Assembly (NCBI RefSeq): GCF_003063665.1
Contig: NZ_NESF01000001.1
Coordinates: 744,001-808,000, forward strand
Direction: 5' to 3'
DNA: 64,000 nucleotides
Source: Limnohabitans sp. Hippo3
GTDB lineage: Bacteria > Pseudomonadota > Gammaproteobacteria > Burkholderiales > Burkholderiaceae_C
Shown: positions 33,502 through 43,746 of the stretch, piece by piece
How the letters are laid out: every line of letters begins with the position of its first letter
How positions within the stretch are numbered: the stretch's first letter is position 1
Program-made: the position numbers and the translations under genes
Notes under the pieces: model-generated
The model's input: only the letters and a program-made list of their open reading frames with translations
What the model was told of the DNA's origin: nothing
Database searches by the model: none

Positions 33502-34102
33502 ACCCAACGCCACAACCCCTTTTGACCCGGTCAAGATTGGCATCGTGTCCATCAGCGACCGCGCCAGCACAGGTGTCTACGAAGACAAAGGTCTGCCTGC
33601 CTTGCAGGACTGGTTGACGAGGGCGTTGCACAACCCGATCACTTTCGAGCCGCGCCTGATCCCCGACGAAAAAGACCGCATCAGCGCCACCCTGATCGAG
33701 CTGGTCGACGCCGGCTGCAGCCTGGTGCTGACCACGGGTGGCACAGGCCCCGCCCTGCGCGACGTGACGCCCGAGGCCACGCTGGCTGTCGCTGACAAGG
33801 AAATGCCCGGTTTTGGCGAACAGATGCGCCAGATCAGCCTGAAGTTTGTGCCCACCGCCATCCTGTCACGCCAAGTGGCCGTCATCCGGGGCCAGAGCCT
33901 GATCATCAACCTGCCGGGCCAGCCCAAGTCGATTGCCGAGACGCTCGAAGGCCTGAAGGACGCGGACGGCAAAGCCGTGGTGCATGGCATTTTTGCGGCC
34001 GTGCCCTATTGCGTGGATTTGATTGGCGGGCCTTACCTGGAAACCCGTGACGAGGTCTGCAAGGCCTTTCGCCCCAAAACCGCGATCCGTCCCGCACGCT
34101 GA
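33494..34102 (+). CDS. mog: molybdopterin adenylyltransferase
   Basis: The 202-residue protein is a MogA/Mog: KIGIVSISDRASTGVYEDKG, CSLVLTTGGTGPALRDVTPE (the TGGTG nucleotide-binding loop) and LSRQVAVIRGQSLIINLPGQ. It adenylylates molybdopterin before molybdenum insertion. The start overlaps darP by 8 bases. A conserved linkage darP-mog is known in betaproteobacteria. Confidence 0.93.
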   Translation: MSEPNATTPFDPVKIGIVSISDRASTGVYEDKGLPALQDWLTRALHNPITFEPRLIPDEKDRISATLIELVDAGCSLVLTTGGTGPALRDVTPEATLAVADKEMPGFGEQMRQISLKFVPTAILSRQVAVIRGQSLIINLPGQPKSIAETLEGLKDADGKAVVHGIFAAVPYCVDLIGGPYLETRDEVCKAFRPKTAIRPAR

Positions 34103-34146
34103 GCCCCCCCGACAGCCCGGCCCCCGGGCAGTGGCCTGCCGTTGGG

Positions 34147-34152
34147 TATAAT
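34147..34152 (+). promoter_or_regulatory. -10 box of rpoD promoter
   Basis: A perfect TATAAT 250 bases upstream of rpoD, in the 295-base gap after mog. No convincing -35 is visible. The leader between this box and rpoD holds no open frame; it contains several GC-rich pairings of unknown meaning. Confidence 0.5.
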
Positions 34153-34397
34153 CCGTTTTCTCGGCAAGAGCGACAGCAGCACCTCCGGCTAGACCACCGC
34201 CATCAGCGCGACGCCCCCATGTGGGCCGGTCACCGTTCCGCAAGGACTGCATTCCAAATGTTCGCCCCACATCTTGCCATTGCAGATTGGACGCCCATAT
34301 AAGGCGTTGATCTGTGTCTCAACCCACGCCCGCGCCGGGATGTATTTGGCGCTGACTGTGTCCGTTTCCTTGTCTGTTTTGATGTCCCGAGGTGTTC

Positions 34398-36923
<2,526 letters not shown>

Positions 36924-36946
36924 GCCCGAATTCTGCTCATGAACGC

Positions 36947-36982
36947 AAAAGCCTTTCGACTGCCAAATCGAGAGGCTTTTTT
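36947..36982 (+). terminator. rpoD terminator
   Basis: AAAAGCCTTTCGA pairs with TCGAGAGGCTTTT (one mismatch) around a short loop, followed by Ts, 24 bases after the rpoD stop on the plus strand. Confidence 0.8.
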
Positions 36983-37060
36983 GATGAGATCCGATACGAC
37001 CATCAAGACGGTCCCAAAGCCACTTGTACTTTTCCTGGTCAACGTCAACAAGGACAAGAC

Positions 37061-37744
37061 ATGCTGAGTCCGGCCAGTAACCTCATGATTTCCCAATTGA
37101 AAACGGAAAAATATGAAAGGTTACTCGACAGTTTTCAATTGGTGGGTCTGGAGTCAGGCCAGATGATTTTCAGGCCCTATGAGGTCATTCAGTTCGTCTA
37201 TTTTCCGGTGACCGCCATCATTGCCCTGGAGATCGACATCTCGGATGGCACCTCGGCAGAGATTGTGCTGATCGGCAAAGAGGGCATGGTCGGCAGTGGC
37301 GTGATGGGTGGCAATCAGAACTTCAGCCGAGCGCGCGTGAAATTTGCAGGATTGGCCTACAAATTGCCCCTCGCCGTCTTTCAATCAGAGCTGGGCCAGG
37401 ACCCCTCTTTTCTGAAAATCTGGATGGCCGTCACACGTCAGATGATCTTACAGATCGCGATGCCCACTGTCTGCAGCAGCCGACACAGCAACGAACAGCA
37501 GGTCATACGTTGGCTGCTCAATACGCTGGACAAAACGCAAGGCGAAGTTTTGTCAGTGACCCACCAGGAAATTGCCGACGCCCTGGGCATTCGCCGCGAA
37601 TCGGTCACTTTGACGGCTGGCAGATTGAGCCAGGATGGGCTATTGGAAATCAGCCGTGGACAAATCAGGCTGCTCAATCGGGCTCAACTGGAAGCCCGCG
37701 CTTGCGAATGCTACCGGGTGATGAACCCGACCTTGAAACATTGA
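37061..37744 (+). CDS. Crp/Fnr family transcriptional regulator
   Basis: The 227-residue protein has an N-terminal cyclic-nucleotide-type beta-roll (residues about 20-125, with FVYFPVTAIIALEIDISDGT) and a C-terminal winged helix (HQEIADALGIRRESVTLTAGRLSQ, about 165-200). The phosphate-binding RxS loop of cAMP-binding CRP and the N-terminal Cys set of FNR are both absent, so it senses neither cAMP in the usual way nor oxygen by an FNR cluster. The family with the YFP motif is abundant in Burkholderiales and mostly uncharacterised. It is preceded by AAGGAC and the rpoD terminator. A paralogous domain pair occurs in the PAS-containing regulator at 51.9-53.2 kb. Confidence 0.88.
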   Translation: MLSPASNLMISQLKTEKYERLLDSFQLVGLESGQMIFRPYEVIQFVYFPVTAIIALEIDISDGTSAEIVLIGKEGMVGSGVMGGNQNFSRARVKFAGLAYKLPLAVFQSELGQDPSFLKIWMAVTRQMILQIAMPTVCSSRHSNEQQVIRWLLNTLDKTQGEVLSVTHQEIADALGIRRESVTLTAGRLSQDGLLEISRGQIRLLNRAQLEARACECYRVMNPTLKH

Positions 37745-37794
37745 CCCATCCCTTCAACACAGGTTTTTGACACTGCCATTCACTCCCGCGAGCT

Positions 37795-38199
37795 CTAACG
37801 CGACTGACCCTTGTTACCGTAAGGACAGTAGTTGGGACGAGGCCCCACCTGCGGGTGCAAGCGGCAGGTGTTGGGCCGTTTGTCGTACACCGTGCAACGG
37901 CGGGTCTTGGCGTCCAGAAACTGGCAATCGCCACTGGCTCGGCGTGCCAGGCTGAAGATGCTGTTCTTGAAGTTGAAGTGCTCGATCAGCCCGGCTTTGG
38001 AGAGCCGTTTGGCGATCTGTTTGGGATCTTCGTGCTCTGCCTCAAACGGATCCACCAACTCCAGCCGCACCAGGTCGGCCAGCTTGACCTCCACCGGCAT
38101 GGTGCAGCAGTTGGCCGCACAAGTGTCGCAAAGCCCGGCCTTGTAACGGGTCCAGGTTTCGCAACGGTCAACATCCACAACAGCAATAGGCGATCTCAT
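37795..38199 (-). CDS. YkgJ family cysteine cluster protein
   Basis: The 134-residue protein has the YkgJ/UPF0153 cysteine pattern: GLCDTCAANCCTMPVEV near residue 24, then GDCQFLDAKTRRCTVYDKRP (two Cys) and CRLHP, NYCPYG. The family's set of conserved Cys suggests zinc or Fe-S binding; function unknown. The ATG at 38199 is chosen. It is 25 bases upstream of the paaZ stop on the same strand, that is, downstream in transcription of paaZ and possibly co-transcribed. Confidence 0.85.
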   Translation of the reverse strand: MRSPIAVVDVDRCETWTRYKAGLCDTCAANCCTMPVEVKLADLVRLELVDPFEAEHEDPKQIAKRLSKAGLIEHFNFKNSIFSLARRASGDCQFLDAKTRRCTVYDKRPNTCRLHPQVGPRPNYCPYGNKGQSR

Positions 38200-38224
38200 G
38201 CCGGGGATTATCCCCGGATGTGCA

Positions 38225-40270
38225 TCAGCCCTTCTTGGCCACCAGCGTCAGGATGTCGTAGCTGGCCACCAGCTCGCCCAGCTGGTTGGTCACTTCCACA
38301 TCCCAAGCGACCACGCCCTGCCCCACGCCATTGGCGTCTTTCTTTTGGCGGTCGATCTTGCGCTTGGCCGTCAGGCGGGCCTGGATGGTGTCGCCAATGC
38401 CCACGGGCTTGACGAAGCGCAGGGTGTCCAGACCGTAGTTGGCCAGCACCGGACCGGGCGCGGGCGAGACAAACAAGCCCGCTGCGGCCGACAACACAAA
38501 GTAGCCGTGTGCAATGCGCTTGCCAAATGGCGAGTCTTTGGCAGCGATTTCGTCAAAGTGCATGTAGAAATAGTCGCCCGACAGGCCACCAAAGGCCACG
38601 ATGTCGGCCTCGCCCACAGTGCGGCGGTGGGTGAGCAAGCTCTCGCCAATCTGCAGCTCTTCAAAGAAACGGCGGAAGGGGTGAACCTCGGATTCGATCA
38701 GCTTGGCACCCCGCATGTACTCGCCCGTGACGGCGGCGATCATGGTGGGTGAGCCTTGCAACGCTGTGCGCTGCATCAGGTGCTTGACGGCGCGGATGCC
38801 GCCGAGTTCTTCGCCACCACCGGCACGGCCAGGGCCGCCATGTTTGAGCGGAGGCAGCGGTGAGCCGTGGCCGGTCGACTCCACCGCCGATTCGCTGTCG
38901 AGGATGTGCAGGCGGCCGTGCAAGGCGGCAGCAACGGGAATGATGCGGGCGGCGATTTGCGGGTCTTTGGTGACCAGCGTGCCGACCAAGCTGCCCTGAC
39001 CCCGTGCGGCCAGTTGCAGGGCTTCGTCCATGCCGTCGTAAGGCATGAGCGTGCTGACTGGGCCAAAGGCTTCCACGTCGTGCACGCTGTCGGTTTGTAG
39101 CGGCTTTTGGCACAGCAGCAGCGTGGGTTGGAAGAAGGCGCCGCCCTCCACGCCCTGCCCCACGGGCTTGAAATCGGCACCGCCGCCAAACACCAGCTCG
39201 GCGCTTTGGCGCAGCAAGGCCACACGCTCGGCCACGTCGGCTTGCTGCGAATGCGAGGCCAGCGCCCCCATCTTCACGCCTTCAACAGACGGGTCGCCGA
39301 CCACCACTTTGGCCAGACGCGCCTTGAGCTTTTCGGCCACAGCATCCAGGTGCTGGCGCGGCACGATGGCGCGGCGGATCGCGGTGCATTTCTGGCCCGC
39401 CTTGACGGTCATTTCGCGCGCCACTTCCTTGACGAACAAATCAAACTCTTCGTCGTCGGGTGACACATCGGGCGCGAGGATGGCGCAGTTGAGCGAGTCG
39501 GCTTCGGCGTTGAAAGGGATGCTGTGTTTGACCACATTGGGGTGCACACGCAGCATGGCGGCGGTGTCGGCCGAGCCGGTGAAGGTGACCACGTCTTGGC
39601 CGTTCAGGCGATCGAGCAGATCACCGGTGGAGCCGATCACCAGCTGGAGCGAACCGGCAGGCAAGATGCCCGATTGCTCCACCAGGCGCACCATGGCTTC
39701 GGTCAGGTAGCTGGTGGACGATGCCGGTTTGCCGATGCAGGGCATGCCCGCCAAAAAGCTGGGTGCGAACTTTTCGAGCAGGCCCCAGATCGGGAAGTTG
39801 AACGCATTGATATGCACCGCGATGCCGCCGCGCGGCACCAGGATATGCGTGCCCGCAAAGCCGCCTTTTTTGCCCAGCGGGAAAGCCGGGCCTTCGTGGA
39901 TCAGGTTACCGCTGGGCAGCTCGTTGCTGCCGATGCTGGAATAGGCAAACAAAGTGCCCGCGCCGCCTTCGATGTCCACCCAACTGTCGGCACGCGTGGC
40001 GCCCGTGTGGGCCGAGATGACGTAGAGCTGCTCTTTGTGCTCACCGAGGTATTTGGCCAAGGCTTTGAGACACTGGGCGCGCTCCTGAAAGTCCAGTTTC
40101 AGCAGATTGGGCAGACCCACGGTGCGGGCATAGTGCACGGCGTCGCCAAAGTCGATGGCCTCGGCGTGGGTTTGGAACACGGTCTGGCCGTTGAGGGCGC
40201 TGCGCAGTTGCTGCGCGCCTTGCTGGCCGATCCACTGGCCACCGATGAAACTTTGCAGGACTTGGGACAT
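38225..40270 (-). CDS. paaZ: bifunctional oxepin-CoA hydrolase / semialdehyde dehydrogenase PaaZ
   Basis: The 681-residue protein joins an aldehyde dehydrogenase (residues 1-510: HILVPRGGIAVHINAFNFPI, FTGSADTAAML, catalytic Cys in VKAGQKCTAIRRAI) with a MaoC-like R-hydratase domain (about 530-681: DIVAFGGLSGDYFYMHFDEI, HGYFVLSAAAGLFVSPAP). This is the PaaZ order; it opens the oxepin ring in phenylacetyl-CoA catabolism and oxidises the aldehyde product. No other paa gene is present in the window, so it is away from the classical cluster here. It is divergent from the 3-hydroxybenzoate genes; a TetR-type palindrome lies 48 bases upstream of its start. Confidence 0.92.
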   Translation of the reverse strand: MSQVLQSFIGGQWIGQQGAQQLRSALNGQTVFQTHAEAIDFGDAVHYARTVGLPNLLKLDFQERAQCLKALAKYLGEHKEQLYVISAHTGATRADSWVDIEGGAGTLFAYSSIGSNELPSGNLIHEGPAFPLGKKGGFAGTHILVPRGGIAVHINAFNFPIWGLLEKFAPSFLAGMPCIGKPASSTSYLTEAMVRLVEQSGILPAGSLQLVIGSTGDLLDRLNGQDVVTFTGSADTAAMLRVHPNVVKHSIPFNAEADSLNCAILAPDVSPDDEEFDLFVKEVAREMTVKAGQKCTAIRRAIVPRQHLDAVAEKLKARLAKVVVGDPSVEGVKMGALASHSQQADVAERVALLRQSAELVFGGGADFKPVGQGVEGGAFFQPTLLLCQKPLQTDSVHDVEAFGPVSTLMPYDGMDEALQLAARGQGSLVGTLVTKDPQIAARIIPVAAALHGRLHILDSESAVESTGHGSPLPPLKHGGPGRAGGGEELGGIRAVKHLMQRTALQGSPTMIAAVTGEYMRGAKLIESEVHPFRRFFEELQIGESLLTHRRTVGEADIVAFGGLSGDYFYMHFDEIAAKDSPFGKRIAHGYFVLSAAAGLFVSPAPGPVLANYGLDTLRFVKPVGIGDTIQARLTAKRKIDRQKKDANGVGQGVVAWDVEVTNQLGELVASYDILTLVAKKG

Positions 40271-40317
40271 GGGAAGATGCTTTCAGAAAAGAACAAAGCC
40301 CGGTCCACAAGAATTAA

Positions 40318-40333
40318 CCAACCGAGCGGTCGG
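40318..40333. promoter_or_regulatory. palindromic operator-like site upstream of paaZ
   Basis: CCAACCG-AG-CGGTCGG is a near-perfect inverted repeat (6 of 7 positions) of the ACCGACCGNNCGGT kind bound by some TetR-family regulators of phenylacetate genes. It sits 48 bases upstream of paaZ. No TetR gene is in the window; the assignment is by resemblance only. Confidence 0.5.
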
Positions 40334-40496
40334 GGAATTCTAGTCGGTTTGCCTCTTGAGCCCAACAAGAATTCGAAGGGCTGACTTTTGGAGGCTGCCC
40401 AGTCCTTCAAAGACACCAGATCACACCCAATCAACCAAGGGTTTACCCTAATTAAAAGACTGGTCACTAGGGTTTCAGAAAATTAATATGCATGCT

Positions 40497-40502
40497 TATA
40501 AT
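40497..40502 (+). promoter_or_regulatory. -10 box of the 3-hydroxybenzoate/gentisate operon
   Basis: A perfect TATAAT lies 38 bases before the monooxygenase start, with TTTCAG about 18 bases upstream as a weak -35. The surrounding 60 bases (40441-40502) are strikingly AT-rich for this genome and contain the palindrome ATGCAT. Confidence 0.55.
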
Positions 40503-40539
40503 CTCGCCACTTTCTTCATGTTCACCTGTTGGAGTTTCC

Positions 40540-41748
40540 ATGAGCACTGCATCGACTCAACTCCCCGTCATCGTCGCTGGCGGTGGCATTGGCGGCCTGG
40601 CCGCTGCCCTCGCCTTGGTGCGCCAAGGCTTTCAGGTCACGGTACTCGAACAAGCCCCCGAAATCGGCGAAATCGGCGCAGGCATCCAGCTTGGCCCCAA
40701 CGCCTTTCACGCCTTTGACGCTTTGGGCATTGGCGACAAAGCCCGAGGCCGTGCGGTGTACACCGACTACATGGTGATGCACGACGCCATCGACGAATAC
40801 CAGGTCGGCAAGATCGAAACCGGCGAAGCCTTCCGCAAGCGCTTTGGCAACCCCTATGCCGTGATCCACCGCGTGGACGTGCACCTGTCGCTGCTCGAAG
40901 GCGCGCAGGAAACCGGCAAGGTCGAGTTCCACACCAACACCCGGATCGTCTCGGTCGTGCAGGACGAAGCCAACAAGACCGTGACCGCCATCGACCAGAA
41001 CGGCAAGCGCTGGACAGGCCAGGCCCTGATCGGTGCCGACGGCGGCAAGTCGGTGGTGCGCCAGCAGTATGTGAACGATCCACCCCGCGTCACCGGCCAT
41101 GTGGTGTACCGCGCCGTGGTCGACAAGAAGGACTTCCCCAAGGACCTGCAGTGGAACGCCGCCAGCCTGTGGGCCGGCCCCAAGTGCCACCTGGTGCACT
41201 ACCCGTTGCGTGGCGGCGAGCAGTACAACGTGGTCGTGACCTTCCACAGCCGCCAACAAGAAACCTGGGGCGTGACCGACGGCTCCAAGGAAGAAGTCGA
41301 AAGCTACTTCCAGGGCATCAGCCCCAAGGCACGCCAGTTGATCGAGTTGCCCAAGACCTGGAAGCGCTGGGCCACCGCCGACCGCGAGCCGATTGGCACC
41401 TGGGTGTTTGGCCGCGCCACCATTTTGGGCGACGCCGCCCACCCCACCACGCAGTACATGGCACAAGGCGCGTGCATGGCGATGGAAGACGCTGTCACGC
41501 TGGGCGAAGCCCTGCGCGTGAACGACAACGACTGGACGAAAGCGCTGGCTTTGTACGAGCGTTCACGCGTGGCGCGCACCGCCCGCATCGTGCTGTCGGG
41601 CCGCGAAATGGGCCGCCTGTACCACGCCGCTGGCGTAGAGCGTCTGATCCGCAACTCGCTGTGGAAAGGCCGCACCCAAAAGCGCTTCTATGATGCGATC
41701 GAATGGTTGTATGGCTGGAACGTCAACAACTGCCTGGCCCAGGACTGA
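40540..41748 (+). CDS. nagX: 3-hydroxybenzoate 6-monooxygenase
   Basis: The 402-residue flavoprotein has all three class-A hydroxylase motifs: GxGxxG in PVIVAGGGIGGLAAALALVR, the DG motif in ALIGADGGKSVVRQQ, and the GD motif in FGRATILGDAAHPTTQYMAQ. Its downstream neighbours identify the product as gentisate, so 3-hydroxybenzoate is the likely substrate; salicylate 5-hydroxylation uses a different, multicomponent enzyme. The start at 40540 follows GGAG. An earlier in-frame ATG at 40492 overlaps the -10 box. The symbol follows Polaromonas usage. Confidence 0.88.
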   Translation: MSTASTQLPVIVAGGGIGGLAAALALVRQGFQVTVLEQAPEIGEIGAGIQLGPNAFHAFDALGIGDKARGRAVYTDYMVMHDAIDEYQVGKIETGEAFRKRFGNPYAVIHRVDVHLSLLEGAQETGKVEFHTNTRIVSVVQDEANKTVTAIDQNGKRWTGQALIGADGGKSVVRQQYVNDPPRVTGHVVYRAVVDKKDFPKDLQWNAASLWAGPKCHLVHYPLRGGEQYNVVVTFHSRQQETWGVTDGSKEEVESYFQGISPKARQLIELPKTWKRWATADREPIGTWVFGRATILGDAAHPTTQYMAQGACMAMEDAVTLGEALRVNDNDWTKALALYERSRVARTARIVLSGREMGRLYHAAGVERLIRNSLWKGRTQKRFYDAIEWLYGWNVNNCLAQD

Positions 41749-41766
41749 ACCCCAAGGAGACCTTTC

Positions 41767-42804
41767 ATGCAAGAACTCGGAAAACTCGAAGACCTGCCGC
41801 AGGACTACCGCGACGATCTGAAAAACCTGAACCTGGTGCCCCTGTGGCCCAGCCTGCGTGGCGTGTTGCCCCCCAAGGTGCCCACCCGCCAGACCCAGCC
41901 CACCTGCTGGGCCTACAAGGACATCAAGCCGCTATTGCTCAAAGCGGGCGAGCTGACCCCGATTGAAAAAGCCGAGCGTCGCGTGCTGGTGCTGGCCAAC
42001 CCCGGCCACGGCCTCGACAAGATGCAGGCCAGCGCCGCCATGTATTTGGGCATGCAGCTGCTCATGCCCGGCGAGTGGGCCCCCAGCCACCGCCATACAC
42101 CCAACGCGGTGCGCATGATCGTCGAAGGCGAAAGCGCTTACACCACGGTGGACGGCGAGAAGTGCCCGATGAGCCGAGGCGACTTGATCCTCACGCCCAC
42201 AGGCCTGTGGCACGAACACGGCCACGACGGCACCGACCCCGTCATCTGGCTGGATGTGCTGGACCTGCCGCTGGTCTATTACATGGAGGCCAGCTACCAC
42301 ATCAACGGCGACCGCCAGACCGTGGTGCCCGGCCAAGGCGACAAGCAATACGCCCGTGGCGGCGTGGTGCCCAGCCATGTGTTCGAGCGCAGCAAGAAGG
42401 CTTACCCCATGCTGCGTTACGCCTGGAAAGACGCGAAGGCCGCACTGGAAGCCATGGCTTCGGACGACGCCGCGCTGGAGCAAGTCCAGGTCACGTATGT
42501 GAACCCCGAAACCGGCGGCGATGCCGAAAACATCCTGGGCTTTTACGCCCTGATGCTGCGCCCCGGCCAGACGCTGCGCTTGCCTGCCCGCTCACCAGCA
42601 CAGGTGTTCCACGTGATCGAAGGCGCTGTGCAAGCGCAGATCGTGAACAGCACCTTCACCATGGCCGAAGCCGACACCTGCTGCGCCCCGGGCTACGAAG
42701 CCGTGACGCTGACCAACCTGAACGCGAACCAAGCCGCTTTCATCTTCATCGCCGACGAATCGCCCCTGCACCGCAAGCTCGGTGTTTACGAGAACCGCGG
42801 CTGA
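41767..42804 (+). CDS. nagI: gentisate 1,2-dioxygenase
   Basis: This 345-residue bicupin protein has the iron-binding cupin motif PSHRHTPNAVRMIVEG near residue 109 with its paired LWHEHGHDG, and the N-terminal LNLVPLWPSLRGVLP and WAYKDIKPLLLKAG signatures of gentisate dioxygenase. It opens gentisate to maleylpyruvate with Fe(II) and oxygen. AAGGAG precedes the start. It follows the monooxygenase by 18 bases and clearly shares its transcript. Confidence 0.95.
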   Translation: MQELGKLEDLPQDYRDDLKNLNLVPLWPSLRGVLPPKVPTRQTQPTCWAYKDIKPLLLKAGELTPIEKAERRVLVLANPGHGLDKMQASAAMYLGMQLLMPGEWAPSHRHTPNAVRMIVEGESAYTTVDGEKCPMSRGDLILTPTGLWHEHGHDGTDPVIWLDVLDLPLVYYMEASYHINGDRQTVVPGQGDKQYARGGVVPSHVFERSKKAYPMLRYAWKDAKAALEAMASDDAALEQVQVTYVNPETGGDAENILGFYALMLRPGQTLRLPARSPAQVFHVIEGAVQAQIVNSTFTMAEADTCCAPGYEAVTLTNLNANQAAFIFIADESPLHRKLGVYENRG

Positions 42805-42807
42805 TCG

Positions 42808-42863
42808 GTCATCCTCGGGCTTGACCCGAGGATCCATGGATGCCCGATCAAGTCGGGCATGAC
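42808..42863. repeat. double-hairpin dispersed repeat
   Basis: A 56-base unit bounded by GTCAT/ATGAC contains two hairpins: TCCTCGGG-CTTGA-CCCGAGGA and TGCCCGA-TCAAG-TCGGGCA. It sits 4 bases after the gentisate dioxygenase stop. Its translation on the minus strand yields the CHARLDRASMDPRVKPEDD string, which is familiar from spurious annotations of a dispersed repeat found in many Proteobacteria. Confidence 0.75.
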
Positions 42864-42927
42864 ATGCCTTCTGTTTTGAGCCTAAAAACTTTCTTTTCCG
42901 CGTGACAGTCTTTTCATCGAAAACCCC

Positions 42928-43629
42928 ATGACCTCTTACCTCTTCACTCCCCCCGCCGTCCAGTCCCTGCCCATTCGTGGCAAAACCGAGCGCTTCCCGA
43001 TCAACCGCATTTTCTGTGTGGGCCGCAACTACCATGCGCACGCCGTCGAGATGGGCCGCCCCGTCGACAAGAGCGTCGAGCAAGCCTTCTACTTCACCAA
43101 GTCGCCCCAGACCCTGGTGGAGAGCGGCGCCACCATCGCCTACCCACCCCGCACCAACAACTACCACTTCGAGATGGAACTGGTGCTGGCCATTGGCAAA
43201 GCAGGCTTTCGCGTGAGCGAAGCCAATGCGCATGAACTGGTTTACGGCTACGCGGCAGGTCTGGACATGACGCGCCGCGACCTGCAACTGGTGGCGCGTG
43301 ACAAAGGCCGCCCCTGGGACACCGGCAAGGACATCGAAGAAGGCTCGGTCTGCTCCGAGATCGTGCCCATGCCCGGCGTGGTGATCGAGAACGGCACCAT
43401 TGCGCTGGAGGTCAACGGTGCTACCAAGCAGTCGTCCAACGTGGACAAGCTGATCTGGAACATCCGCGAAATCATCGCCGACCTGTCGACCTACTACCAC
43501 CTGCAACCCGGCGACTTGATCTACACCGGCACGCCCGAAGGCGTGGGTGCCGTGGTGAGCGGCGACAAGATCACCGGCCGCGTCGAAGGTGTGGCTGAAA
43601 TCGCCTTGACCATCGGCGCTGCCGAGTAA
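42928..43629 (+). CDS. nagK: fumarylpyruvate hydrolase (FAH family)
   Basis: The 233-residue protein has the FAH core: INRIFCVGRNYHAHAVEMGR, FFTKSPQTLV, the metal-binding YHFEMELVLAIGKAG, GYAAGLDMTRRDLQLVARDK and LIYTGTPEGVGAVVSGDKI. It cleaves fumarylpyruvate to fumarate and pyruvate, completing the gentisate route with the isomerase at 46.3 kb. The start at 42928 has only a weak ribosome-binding site. A clear terminator follows 35 bases after the stop. Confidence 0.9.
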   Translation: MTSYLFTPPAVQSLPIRGKTERFPINRIFCVGRNYHAHAVEMGRPVDKSVEQAFYFTKSPQTLVESGATIAYPPRTNNYHFEMELVLAIGKAGFRVSEANAHELVYGYAAGLDMTRRDLQLVARDKGRPWDTGKDIEEGSVCSEIVPMPGVVIENGTIALEVNGATKQSSNVDKLIWNIREIIADLSTYYHLQPGDLIYTGTPEGVGAVVSGDKITGRVEGVAEIALTIGAAE

Positions 43630-43663
43630 GCACCACTCAGGCTCCGCCCCACTCTCTTGTTGA

Positions 43664-43705
43664 TCCCTTTTCGGCCATCCCCAGGATGGCCGAAGGGGGT
43701 TTTTC
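43664..43705 (+). terminator. terminator after fumarylpyruvate hydrolase gene
   Basis: TTCGGCCATCC / GGATGGCCGAA form an 11-bp stem with a 4-base loop, followed by GGGGGTTTTT on the plus strand. It divides the catabolic genes from the transporter genes downstream. Confidence 0.85.
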
Positions 43706-43746
43706 GCGTCCGAATGCCACAAACGCGCTTTTTTCACACACAAGCA

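Noticed and set aside
42592-43743. 383-residue minus-strand open frame across fumarylpyruvate hydrolase
   Set aside because: It runs through the dispersed repeat and opposite two confirmed enzyme genes; only the repeat-encoded CHARLDRASMDPRVKPEDD looks familiar.
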